A stretch of DNA of 6,135 nucleotides. It comes from Flavobacteriales bacterium (GTDB lineage: Bacteria > Bacteroidota > Bacteroidia > Flavobacteriales_D > Sanyastnellaceae). The position numbers and the translations under genes were made by a program. The notes beneath the pieces are model-generated. The model made no database searches, had not been told where the DNA came from, and worked only from the letters and a program-made list of their open reading frames with translations. The stretch is from NCBI GenBank assembly GCA_947460525.1, contig CANHIV010000074.1:1-6135 (forward strand). Reading direction: 5' to 3'. Below are positions 1-5,486 of the stretch, piece by piece. Numbering within the stretch: the stretch's first letter is position 1; each line of letters opens with the position of its first letter.

Positions 1-164
1 AAAAATTTTCCAAATTCATCAACCATTTCAACGCTGAAGATTTGATGAACGAGCTCACAGAAGCCGCTTACCACATCGGTAGAAACCTCAACGCCAAGTT
101 ACTTTTTGCTCACCTGAGCATCAAGGTTCATCACTTGTTGAGAAGGAATCAATACGCCGATTGA
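1..164 (+). CDS. holB: DNA polymerase III delta-prime subunit, C-terminal end (partial)
   Basis: Only the last 53 codons are present, read in the frame starting at position 3 and ending in TGA at 162-164; the 5' part lies outside the window. The residues form an amphipathic alpha-helical stretch with the core A-Y-H-I-G-R-N-L-N-A-K and then L-S-I-K-V-H-H-L-L-R-R. This resembles the C-terminal helical domain of Bacteroidota clamp-loader delta-prime proteins, where an 'AYHIxRNxNAK...LSIK' ending is usual. Delta prime is the rigid, non-catalytic ATPase-fold subunit of the clamp loader that places the beta clamp on DNA. The call also rests on context: in Bacteroidota a delta-prime gene commonly sits just upstream of a PSP1/ricT gene and gldH, as here. 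With no P-loop or zinc region in view, the identity is inferred from the tail and neighbours. Confidence 0.72.
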   Translation, partial: KFSKFINHFNAEDLMNELTEAAYHIGRNLNAKLLFAHLSIKVHHLLRRNQYAD

Positions 165-191
165 TTCGTCCGTTTTAAATGCTTACCTTAG

Positions 192-223
192 CGCAATCCG
201 TCACCCTTTGTGGCGGAAAAGCG
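192..223 (+). other. GC-rich stem-loop in the holB-ricT spacer
   Basis: Arms TCCGTCAC (197-204) and GTGGCGGA (210-217) pair over 8 bp with one G-U wobble around the 5-nt loop CCTTT. A further 3 bp (CGC 192-194 with GCG 221-223) can close below a small A-rich internal loop. It ends 4 nt before the preferred ricT ATG at 228. It is not followed by a T-run on the plus strand, so it does not look like a standard intrinsic terminator of holB. It could be an mRNA structure at the ricT start. The pairing is seen directly; any role is inferred. Confidence 0.4.
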
Positions 224-227
224 AGAT

Positions 228-1682
228 ATGGGATGTAGTTCATGTTCAAGTGGAAGTAATGGTGTGCCTGCAGGATGCAAGAGCAATGGCTCATGCGGTA
301 CATGCGGTTGCGATAAAATGAGTGTCTTTGATTGGTTAACGGGAATTCCGTTGCCTGCTGGTCAAAAGGCTTTTGATATGGTGGAAGTTCGTTTTAAAAA
401 CGGACGAAAGAGTTATTACAGAAATGGTCAGTTGGAATTGTACGTGGGCGACGTTGTCGTCATCGATCTCAATCCAGGACTTGATGTAGGAATTGTTTCA
501 TTGACCGGTGAATTGGTCAAAATCCAACTCAAAAGAAAAGACGTCAAGGACAATTACGAAATCAAAAAAATCATTCGCAAAGCCAACGAAGACGATATTG
601 CCAAATGGCAAGCAGCAAGAGGTCTAGAAAACACAACAATGATGGGTGCTAGGGAAGTTGCCAAGCAATTGAACCTGCAAATGAAAATCAGTGACGTGGA
701 GTTTCAAGGCGATGGTACCAAAGCCATCTTCTATTACACCGCTGAAGACCGTGTTGACTTTCGTGAATTGATTAGAAAATTGGCTGAACGCTTCAAAGTC
801 AAAATTGAAATGAAGCAAATCGGCTATCGTGCAGAAGCCGGACGTTTGGGCGGAATTGGAAGTTGTGGTCGCGAATTGTGCTGCAGCACTTGGCTCACGG
901 ACTTCCGCGCTGTCTCCACCTCAGCTGCTCGCTATCAACAGCTCTCACTCAATCCGGGTAAATTGGCAGGCCAATGCGGAAAGTTGAAATGTTGCCTCAA
1001 CTATGAGTTGGATCAATATGTAGAAGCGGTAAAAGATCTACCTCCTACCAATGTTAAACTCCGTCTACCCAAAGGAACGGCTTACCATTTTAAAACCGAT
1101 ATTTTCAAGAAAATCGTTTACTATACTTTAGAAAACGAACCCGGTTCCGCTCCTTTCGCATTGACCACTGAAATGGTATTTGATATCATTGAAAAAAATA
1201 AAAAAGGACAAGCTTTGGAAATAGGTGAAGAAATTTACTTGTCAGACAAAGAAAAAGAAAAAGAAGTGGAAGTGGGCTTTGCGCAAGTCGTGGGGCAAGA
1301 TAGTTTGACGCGTTTTGACAAGAGTAAAAAATCAAAAAGCAACAACAAATCTCGAGGTCCGCAAAACAGAGGTCTACAAGCACCAAAAGGAGATAGAAAG
1401 CCCAACGAAAATAAACCTGGTGAAGGCAAAAGCAACGAAGGCAAAAGCAGCGAGAACAAACCACAAGGAAATAAACCCCAAGGTCCTCGTCCGCAAGGCA
1501 ATAAGCCACAAGGCAAACCTCAGGAAAACAAAACCCAAGAAAATAAGCCGCAAAATGCTGGAGGTAGCAATGCCAATGCAGGCAATACCACTTCGGGCAA
1601 TCCTCCCAAGAAAAAATTCAATGGTCCTAGACCCAACAAAGGTCAAAATCCAAAACCACCTCAATCCAATCCTCCCTCATGA
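228..1682 (+). CDS. ricT: PSP1-domain protein RicT/YaaT family with K/N/P/Q-rich tail
   Basis: The product is 484 aa. The N-terminal segment (residues 1-30) has six cysteines (C3, C6, C17, C23, C26, C28). A small beta-rich region follows around 50-105, with V-E-V-R-F-K-N-G-R and S-L-T-G-E-L-V, then the PSP1 core at about 140-300. The core holds the two signature blocks C-G-R-E-L-C-C (213-219) and C-G-K-L-K-C-C-L-N-Y-E (250-260). From about residue 365 to the end the protein is a low-complexity, basic tail. In Bacillus, RicT forms an Fe-S-containing complex with RicA and RicF that influences RNA maturation by RNase Y; what the Bacteroidota homologue does is unsettled. I prefer ATG 228 over the in-frame GTG at 210 because Bacteroidota homologues begin close to this M-G-C-S-S-C, and the GTG lies inside a stem. 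The stop overlaps the gldH start (ATGA), suggesting coupled translation. Confidence 0.88.
   Translation: MGCSSCSSGSNGVPAGCKSNGSCGTCGCDKMSVFDWLTGIPLPAGQKAFDMVEVRFKNGRKSYYRNGQLELYVGDVVVIDLNPGLDVGIVSLTGELVKIQLKRKDVKDNYEIKKIIRKANEDDIAKWQAARGLENTTMMGAREVAKQLNLQMKISDVEFQGDGTKAIFYYTAEDRVDFRELIRKLAERFKVKIEMKQIGYRAEAGRLGGIGSCGRELCCSTWLTDFRAVSTSAARYQQLSLNPGKLAGQCGKLKCCLNYELDQYVEAVKDLPPTNVKLRLPKGTAYHFKTDIFKKIVYYTLENEPGSAPFALTTEMVFDIIEKNKKGQALEIGEEIYLSDKEKEKEVEVGFAQVVGQDSLTRFDKSKKSKSNNKSRGPQNRGLQAPKGDRKPNENKPGEGKSNEGKSSENKPQGNKPQGPRPQGNKPQGKPQENKTQENKPQNAGGSNANAGNTTSGNPPKKKFNGPRPNKGQNPKPPQSNPPS
1404..1553 (+). repeat. Degenerate in-frame repeat coding the ricT tail (NKPQG-type units)
   Basis: This part of ricT encodes imperfect short units built on N-K-P-Q-G, E-N-K-P and G-K-S-N-E (about residues 393-442 of the product). 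At DNA level the units are variants of 'aataaaccacaaggc' with many third-position changes, so the repetition is older than a fresh slippage event or is kept at protein level. The encoded segment is rich in Lys, Asn, Pro, Gln and Gly, with no predicted fold. Such tails in this family are commonly variable in length, and an RNA- or partner-binding role is only a guess. Confidence 0.7.
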
Positions 1683-2155
1683 ACGGATTCAAATTTTTAA
1701 TATCAAGCCTGTTTGCTGCCGCAATGCTCTGCTTTGCGGGTTGTGATGATTCCCATGTTTTCGAACAATCTCAATTGATCGAAAACGCCAATTGGAATGT
1801 CAACCAACCGGTGAACTTTGAGTTTGATATTCAAGATACCGTTTCCTTTCACAATTTCTACGTAACCCTGCGCAACCAGGAAAGCTACGCTTACTCCAAT
1901 ATTTTCTTGTTTGTTTCTTTGGAATTCCCCAATGGAAAATTGAGTATAGATACAATCAATTGCCCACTTGCAGATGCAGAAGGACATTGGCTAGGAAGCG
2001 GGTTGGGTGATTTATATGACAACAGGATTATTTTCAAAGAGCGCAAAAAATTTCCAATGGCGGGTCACTATAGAATCTCTATTCAACAAGCCATGCGCAC
2101 AGAAAATTTAGAAGGGATTGCGGATGTGGGATTCCGCTTGAGTAAGCTACAGTAA
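1679..2155 (+). CDS. gldH: Gliding motility lipoprotein GldH
   Basis: The product is 158 aa, with a lipoprotein signal peptide: basic start, hydrophobic stretch to residue 21 and lipobox F-A-G-C with the lipidated Cys at 22. The mature part carries features of the GldH family: N-W-N...V-N-F-E-F-D-I-Q-D-T near 39-54, R-N-Q-E-S-Y-A-Y-S-N-I-F-L-F (65-78), L-A-D-A-E-G-H-W-L-G-S-G-L-G-D (97-111), Q-Q-A-M-R (136-140) and L-E-G-I-A-D-V-G-F-R-L (144-154). GldH is a membrane-anchored lipoprotein needed for gliding in Flavobacterium johnsoniae, where gliding uses the type IX secretion machinery; homologues also occur in species not known to glide. The ATG overlaps the ricT stop by 4 bp, so it is very likely translated from the holB-ricT-gldH message. 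Its end overlaps the convergent rlmN by 9 bp. The family call is firm; motility of this organism is not shown. Confidence 0.9.
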   Translation: MNGFKFLISSLFAAAMLCFAGCDDSHVFEQSQLIENANWNVNQPVNFEFDIQDTVSFHNFYVTLRNQESYAYSNIFLFVSLEFPNGKLSIDTINCPLADAEGHWLGSGLGDLYDNRIIFKERKKFPMAGHYRISIQQAMRTENLEGIADVGFRLSKLQ

Positions 2156-3229
2156 GTTACTGAGCTTTTCTGCAGCCGCAGGCTTCAACATCGATTGGTT
2201 TTTATTGGCCAATTGACCACAAGCCGCATCAATGTCCTTTCCGCGTGATCGGCGCAAATTCACCACCATATTGCGTTGCAATAGATATTGCGTAAAGGCC
2301 TTCAATCTTTCCTCTGTGGTTTGCTGGTATTCCCCACCTACAATGGGATTGTACTCAATAACATTGATTTTTACTGGCAATCGCTTGCAATACTCCGCCA
2401 ATGCTTTGGCATCTTCAAGGCTGTCGTTGAAATCTTTGAAAATGATGTATTCAAATGTGACACGATCCCCCGTTTTCTCATGGTAATAACGCAAGGCATT
2501 GGCCAATACTTCCAAGTTATTGGTTTCATTGATCTCCATGATGTGGTTGCGCTTTTCGTCAGTGGCGGCGTGAAGTGAAACCGCCAAATGAAATTTCACC
2601 GCATCATCACCCAACTTGGCAATCATCTTGGCCACACCTGCCGTACTGACTGTGATGCGCTGCGCAGACATACCCAAGCCCTTTTGACTCGTGATGTATT
2701 CTATCGATTGAAGAACATTTTTGTAATTCAACAACGGCTCACCCATCCCCATGTAAACAATATTGGACAACGGAATATTGTAACGACGCTCCGCTTCCAT
2801 TTTCAAATCATACACCTGATCAAAAATTTCCCCCGCAGTCAAATTGCGCATCATTTTCAACCTTCCTGTGGCACAAAACTTACAGGCCAAACTGCAACCC
2901 ACTTGCGAAGAAATACAAGCTGTCATACGCTTGGGAGTAGGTATCAAGACACCCTCTACCACCTTATCACCATCCACTTCATACACACATTTCATCGTGC
3001 CGTCATTGGATAATTGCTCTGACTTGCGCAAGGCCGAAGAAAACTGAAAATCTCGCTTAAGCGCCTCCCGCAATTCTTGCGAAAGGTTGGTCATTTGGTC
3101 AACACCGGTCACCCCTTTTTTCCATAACCACTCTTGAACTTGCTGGGCCCTAAACTTCTTATCACCAATGGACAATACCCATTGCAATATTTCATCCTGC
3201 GTCAAGGCACGCAAATCTCTTCCCACCAT
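2147..3229 (-). CDS. rlmN: Dual-specificity 23S rRNA/tRNA adenine-C2 methyltransferase RlmN
   Basis: The product is 360 aa, normal for the family. RlmN is a radical-SAM enzyme that methylates C2 of A2503 in 23S rRNA and, in E. coli, A37 of some tRNAs. The N-terminal helical domain (1-90) includes R-A-Q-Q-V-Q-E-W-L-W. The [4Fe-4S] motif C-x3-C-x2-C is at C112, C116 and C119, within S-S-Q-V-G-C-S-L-A-C-K-F-C. C105 (T-A-C-I-S-S) and C337 (D-A-A-C-G-Q-L) match the two mechanistic cysteines, the second being the methyl-carrying one. G-M-G-E-P-L (161-166) is the SAM-binding motif. All key residues are present, so it should be active. I choose ATG at 3229, which lies 4 bp after the upstream gene's stop; an in-frame ATG at 3256 would add nine residues and overlap that gene. 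It is probably co-transcribed with the upstream lipoprotein gene. Confidence 0.96.
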   Translation of the reverse strand: MVGRDLRALTQDEILQWVLSIGDKKFRAQQVQEWLWKKGVTGVDQMTNLSQELREALKRDFQFSSALRKSEQLSNDGTMKCVYEVDGDKVVEGVLIPTPKRMTACISSQVGCSLACKFCATGRLKMMRNLTAGEIFDQVYDLKMEAERRYNIPLSNIVYMGMGEPLLNYKNVLQSIEYITSQKGLGMSAQRITVSTAGVAKMIAKLGDDAVKFHLAVSLHAATDEKRNHIMEINETNNLEVLANALRYYHEKTGDRVTFEYIIFKDFNDSLEDAKALAEYCKRLPVKINVIEYNPIVGGEYQQTTEERLKAFTQYLLQRNMVVNLRRSRGKDIDAACGQLANKNQSMLKPAAAEKLSNLL

Positions 3230-3233
3230 AAAC

Positions 3234-3647
3234 TTAAGCTTGCTTTTTAAATACAAATCGATACTTCACCACCTGTCCCACGGACTTGCTGTTGGTTTGC
3301 ATATTGTAGTCTTTCAATTTGGAAAGAACATACTTGGCCAATTCCTCATTGGTTGCTGCCATGTTCACCACTTTCCACTGTCCTTTCTGATCTACCTTCA
3401 TCACCACTTCAACAACACCTTCATGACGCCTGTGGGTAAGGTTTTTGGTTACCGGCTTTTGATCCTCTCCTTCAATACCCTCCTCCTCGTTGCCATTCAA
3501 AAAACCTGAAATCTCTGAGATAGAGGCGGTGGCTTTCGCGCAACAATTCAATGTCTGCTCACAGGCACTCCATCCATTGGACCAAGAAACTTGGCCGCAA
3601 CTCGACATCAATACCGCTATCATGACAAACATCATTGTTAAACGCAT
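3234..3647 (-). CDS. Small exported lipoprotein with TonB-C-like C-terminal region
   Basis: The product is 137 aa from ATG 3647. The N-terminus M-R-L-T-M-M-F-V-M-I-A-V-L-M-S-S-C is a short lipoprotein signal with the probable lipidated Cys at 17; the -3 residue is Met, so the lipobox is not ideal. A linker with three more cysteines (C29, C35, C36) and an acidic patch (E-E-E-G-I-E-G-E-D, 54-62) follows. Residues 76-137 (E-V-V-M-K-V-D-Q-K-G-Q-W ... V-V-K-Y-R-F-V-F-K-K-Q) look like the beta-alpha-beta fold of TonB-C-type proteins common in Bacteroidota, but the protein lacks a TonB proline-rich spanning region. It therefore should not be called TonB itself. An in-frame ATG at 3677 would put ten polar or charged residues before the signal, so the shorter start fits better. 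It is the first gene of a pair with rlmN, 4 bp apart. Function unknown. Confidence 0.68.
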   Translation of the reverse strand: MRLTMMFVMIAVLMSSCGQVSWSNGWSACEQTLNCCAKATASISEISGFLNGNEEEGIEGEDQKPVTKNLTHRRHEGVVEVVMKVDQKGQWKVVNMAATNEELAKYVLSKLKDYNMQTNSKSVGQVVKYRFVFKKQA

Positions 3648-3767
3648 ACAACAAAGGTCAATCTTTTTTGGTAACATCCGTTAATTTATGTTGGGTTTAA
3701 ATTTTCTTTAACTTTAATTAAAAAGTTTAAAATCAAGATTCAGCAGCTTTTAATCGTTATTCGCAAC
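3648..3767. promoter_or_regulatory. AT-rich divergent intergenic region with weak promoter-like boxes
   Basis: The two transcription units (lipoprotein-rlmN leftward, barrel protein rightward) must both start in or near this 120-bp gap. On the plus strand TAACTTTA (3709-3716) matches five of the six fixed positions of the Bacteroidota -7 box TAnnTTTG, with a TTG at 3691-3693 upstream at a spacing slightly short of the usual. On the minus strand GACCTTTG (complement of 3652-3659) also matches five of six and lies 4 nt before the chosen ATG. Neither has a convincing -33 TTTG at the proper distance, so the exact boxes are tentative. That the gap carries the promoters is likely from gene orientation. 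Confidence 0.4.
3710..3728. repeat. AT-rich inverted repeat, copy 1 (AACTTT...AAAGTT)
   Basis: AACTTTAATTAAAAAGTTT has arms AACTTT (3710-3715) and AAAGTT (3722-3727) around a 6-nt spacer. It lies 39 nt before the barrel-protein ATG and overlaps the weak -7-like box. The same element minus the internal TTAA occurs at 4601-4615 before the next plus-strand gene. It could be an operator half-site pair, or chance in an AT-rich gap. Confidence 0.35.
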
Positions 3768-4565
3768 ATGGTAAAAAAACTTTTCTCTTTGTCCTTTTTG
3801 GTCATCGCTCTAAGTTCAGCATTTGCTCAGGAAAATCCTCCTGCTTGCCCAGATCAAGAAAATTGCAATTACTCCAACCAAACCCATTGGAACGGAATGG
3901 ACTTATACATCCCCTGGTTGGGTGATGCCAATGGCAACAATGCCAACATCTCCCCTTGGCTGGAGCAAAACATGAATAAGTCGGCAGGGATTAGAATCAA
4001 TTTTATTGAAAAGAAATTTGCCTTCACCAAAAATGGAACCGGCATTTATACTGGCCTCGGATTTAGTTTGGAGAGCTATGCTTGGAAGAAAAACATCCAA
4101 CTCCGATACAGCGACGCAACAGCTACCAGCATGCTGACCTACTCGTATCAACCGGACAACGACTATGAGGACAATGAATTGAGAATTTCTAAATTTACTG
4201 TGCCATTGATGTTGGAATTAAATTTTGGCCGTGCTGAAAAACCACAATTTCATGTGTCAGCAGGATTACTCGGTCATTGGAGATTTGGTATAAAAACCTA
4301 TCAAACCTATCACAACCAATTCGGTGATTTTAAGGTGAAAAACAAAAATGATTTTGGCGTTCGTCCCTTTACCGCTGACTTGTCGGCCTCCATCGGATAC
4401 GGCAGAACAAAAGTGTTTGTAACCATCCCTACACAAACCTTTTTCAAAAACAACGTAACCAACCCCATTTACAATTTCAGTGCAGGATTTACTGTTCTGG
4501 CTTTTGACTCCAATGAGCGCATTGAAAAGAAAAAGGAAGAAATTATCAAGCGTTGGAAGATTTAA
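3768..4565 (+). CDS. Predicted outer-membrane beta-barrel protein (PorT/OMP_b-brl_2-like)
   Basis: The product is 265 aa. It starts with a clear Sec signal peptide (K-K, hydrophobic core, cleavage after A-F-A at residue 20, mature Q21), which fixes the ATG. The mature part alternates hydrophobic and polar residues in beta strands, for example G-I-Y-T-G-L-G-F-S-L-E-S-Y (92-104), K-F-T-V-P-L-M-L-E-L-N-F (142-153), F-H-V-S-A-G-L-L-G-H-W (161-171), F-T-A-D-L-S-A-S-I-G-Y-G (201-212) and Y-N-F-S-A-G-F-T-V-L-A-F (235-246). The 'P-L-M-L-E-L-N-F' strand after a charged turn is typical of the Bacteroidota 8-stranded barrel family that includes PorT. A charged helix (247-265, rich in K and E) follows the last strand. 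The N-terminal mature region has two cysteines (C27, C33) that could form a disulfide. Which role the barrel has cannot be told; PorT identity itself is not claimed. Confidence 0.72.
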   Translation: MVKKLFSLSFLVIALSSAFAQENPPACPDQENCNYSNQTHWNGMDLYIPWLGDANGNNANISPWLEQNMNKSAGIRINFIEKKFAFTKNGTGIYTGLGFSLESYAWKKNIQLRYSDATATSMLTYSYQPDNDYEDNELRISKFTVPLMLELNFGRAEKPQFHVSAGLLGHWRFGIKTYQTYHNQFGDFKVKNKNDFGVRPFTADLSASIGYGRTKVFVTIPTQTFFKNNVTNPIYNFSAGFTVLAFDSNERIEKKKEEIIKRWKI

Positions 4566-4600
4566 CCAAGGCTTGTGGGTTATTCATTTTCTATTCCTAG

Positions 4601-4615
4601 AACTTTAAAAAGTTT
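4601..4615. repeat. AT-rich inverted repeat, copy 2 (AACTTT...AAAGTT)
   Basis: AACTTTAAAAAGTTT has 6-nt arms (4601-4606 and 4609-4614) separated by 2 nt. It equals the element at 3710-3728 with the internal TTAA removed. It lies 5 nt before the promoter-like TATATTTG. Too AT-rich and lacking a GC stem to be a credible terminator for the preceding gene. Confidence 0.35.
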
Positions 4616-4619
4616 GAGG

Positions 4620-4627
4620 TATATTTG
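4620..4627 (+). promoter_or_regulatory. Candidate -7 box TATATTTG just before the TPR gene
   Basis: TATATTTG matches all six fixed positions of the Bacteroidota sigma-ABfr -7 consensus TAnnTTTG. Only 4 nt (AACG) separate it from the ATG at 4632, so transcription would start at or next to the start codon. No TTTG or TTG lies 17-23 nt upstream, which weakens the call. The alternative is transcription of the TPR gene by read-through from the barrel gene 66 bp upstream. Confidence 0.33.
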
Positions 4628-4631
4628 AACG

Positions 4632-5486
4632 ATGTTCAGAAAGTGGTTTCTATGTTGGATGGGGATGTGGGCTCTTGGAGCCTTTGCCCAATCATTGCCA
4701 CAATACAAAGAATTATACAAGGCTGAAAAGTACGCGGTCGTTGCGCATGACGTAGATTCTCTCTTCAAATGTTGCCCACAAAACGCAGCTGGCAAAGAAG
4801 ATGAGTGGCATTTTCTCTTGGCCAATGCGCAGATGAAAGTCAAGGCATTTGACAAAGCCAAAACCCACTATGAGGCCATCGGCTTCAAACCCGAGGAATA
4901 CAGTTTGAATTATGGAATTTGTTTGTTAAGAAATCAATTGTTCGAGCCTGCATTGCCCGTTCTTACTGATTACTACAACAACCACCAAGATGAATACAAA
5001 GCCATTTATTGGTTGGGGGAATGTTACTACTATCTGCAAAAGCCCAAAGATGCATTGAGAATTCTTCAACGCGCGGTGGATTCCTATCCTGAAGATCCAG
5101 ATGCCTACTACCTCATGGGTATTATACATACGGAGCGCAGTGAATTTGAAAAGTCATTCATCTATTTTCAAGCGGCCTACGACACAAGACCCACATTGCT
5201 TTCAGCCAAATTCAATATGGGCATGGCCAAATACTACGCCCAACAAATGGAAGCGGCTGAAGAGATCTTCTCTGAATTGGCGCTTGAAAAACCTGAAAAT
5301 CTTGCTGAGGTATTGATGCTTCTCGGTGAAATTCGTTACCGCTTTCACGATGAAGAAGGTGCCTGCGAATATTGGAAAGAAGCTTCCAACTATGGCAATG
5401 AAGAATCAAAAGGTTCTTATCAAAAAGTTTGTATTGACAAAAAAGGAAATCCCAAGTTTGTCAAGAAGAGCTTTATCTCCTTCTAA
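4632..5486 (+). CDS. Exported tetratricopeptide-repeat (TPR) protein
   Basis: The product is 284 aa. The N-terminus M-F-R-K-W-F then a hydrophobic stretch ending G-A-F-A|Q (cleavage after residue 19, before Q20) is a Sec signal peptide; an in-frame stop at 4626-4628 and the need for the basic start fix ATG 4632. The rest is helical repeats of about 34 residues: a degenerate unit near 57-90, then clearer units at about 124-155 (Y-W-L-G-E-C-Y-Y-Y ... A-L-R-I-L-Q-R-A-V), 157-189 (A-Y-Y-L-M-G-I-I-H ... F-Q-A-A-Y), 191-223 (A-K-F-N-M-G-M-A-K-Y-Y ... F-S-E-L-A) and 225-257 (A-E-V-L-M-L-L-G-E ... Y-W-K-E-A). TPRs form a superhelix that binds partner proteins, so a periplasmic or envelope-associated scaffold is likely; no catalytic domain is present. 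It follows the barrel gene by 66 bp on the same strand. Its stop directly abuts that of the convergent gene. Confidence 0.85.
   Translation: MFRKWFLCWMGMWALGAFAQSLPQYKELYKAEKYAVVAHDVDSLFKCCPQNAAGKEDEWHFLLANAQMKVKAFDKAKTHYEAIGFKPEEYSLNYGICLLRNQLFEPALPVLTDYYNNHQDEYKAIYWLGECYYYLQKPKDALRILQRAVDSYPEDPDAYYLMGIIHTERSEFEKSFIYFQAAYDTRPTLLSAKFNMGMAKYYAQQMEAAEEIFSELALEKPENLAEVLMLLGEIRYRFHDEEGACEYWKEASNYGNEESKGSYQKVCIDKKGNPKFVKKSFISF

Noticed and set aside
210..227. Earlier in-frame GTG start for ricT adding M-A-E-K-R-D
   Set aside because: The GTG lies in the right arm of the stem-loop, and homologues begin near the M-G-C-S-S-C encoded from ATG 228. It cannot be fully excluded.
1186..1746. Several long open frames on both strands across the ricT tail (minus 1186-1509, 1235-1516, 1374-1664; plus 1315-1746)
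   Set aside because: They mirror the low-complexity Lys/Asn/Pro/Gln codons of ricT, have biased compositions (Leu/Phe-rich antisense), no start context and no domain-like sequence.
2588..3013. 141-codon plus-strand open frame opposite rlmN
   Set aside because: rlmN is unmistakable with all its motifs; the antisense frame is His/Thr-rich with no recognisable features.
3230..3256. Longer rlmN start at 3256
   Set aside because: It would overlap the upstream gene by 23 bp and add nine residues not typical of the family; ATG 3229 gives a 4-bp spacing and usual length.
3648..3677. Longer start at 3677 for the small lipoprotein
   Set aside because: It would place M-L-P-K-K-I-D-L-C-C before an already complete lipoprotein signal, making export unlikely.
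4601..4615. Intrinsic terminator of the barrel gene
   Set aside because: The inverted repeat is nearly all A/T with a 2-nt spacer and no following T-run, so it would not form a stable terminator hairpin.
4580..4861. 93-codon minus-strand frame covering the gap and the start of the TPR gene
   Set aside because: It overlaps a well-supported signal peptide and TPR coding region and shows no protein-like pattern of its own.
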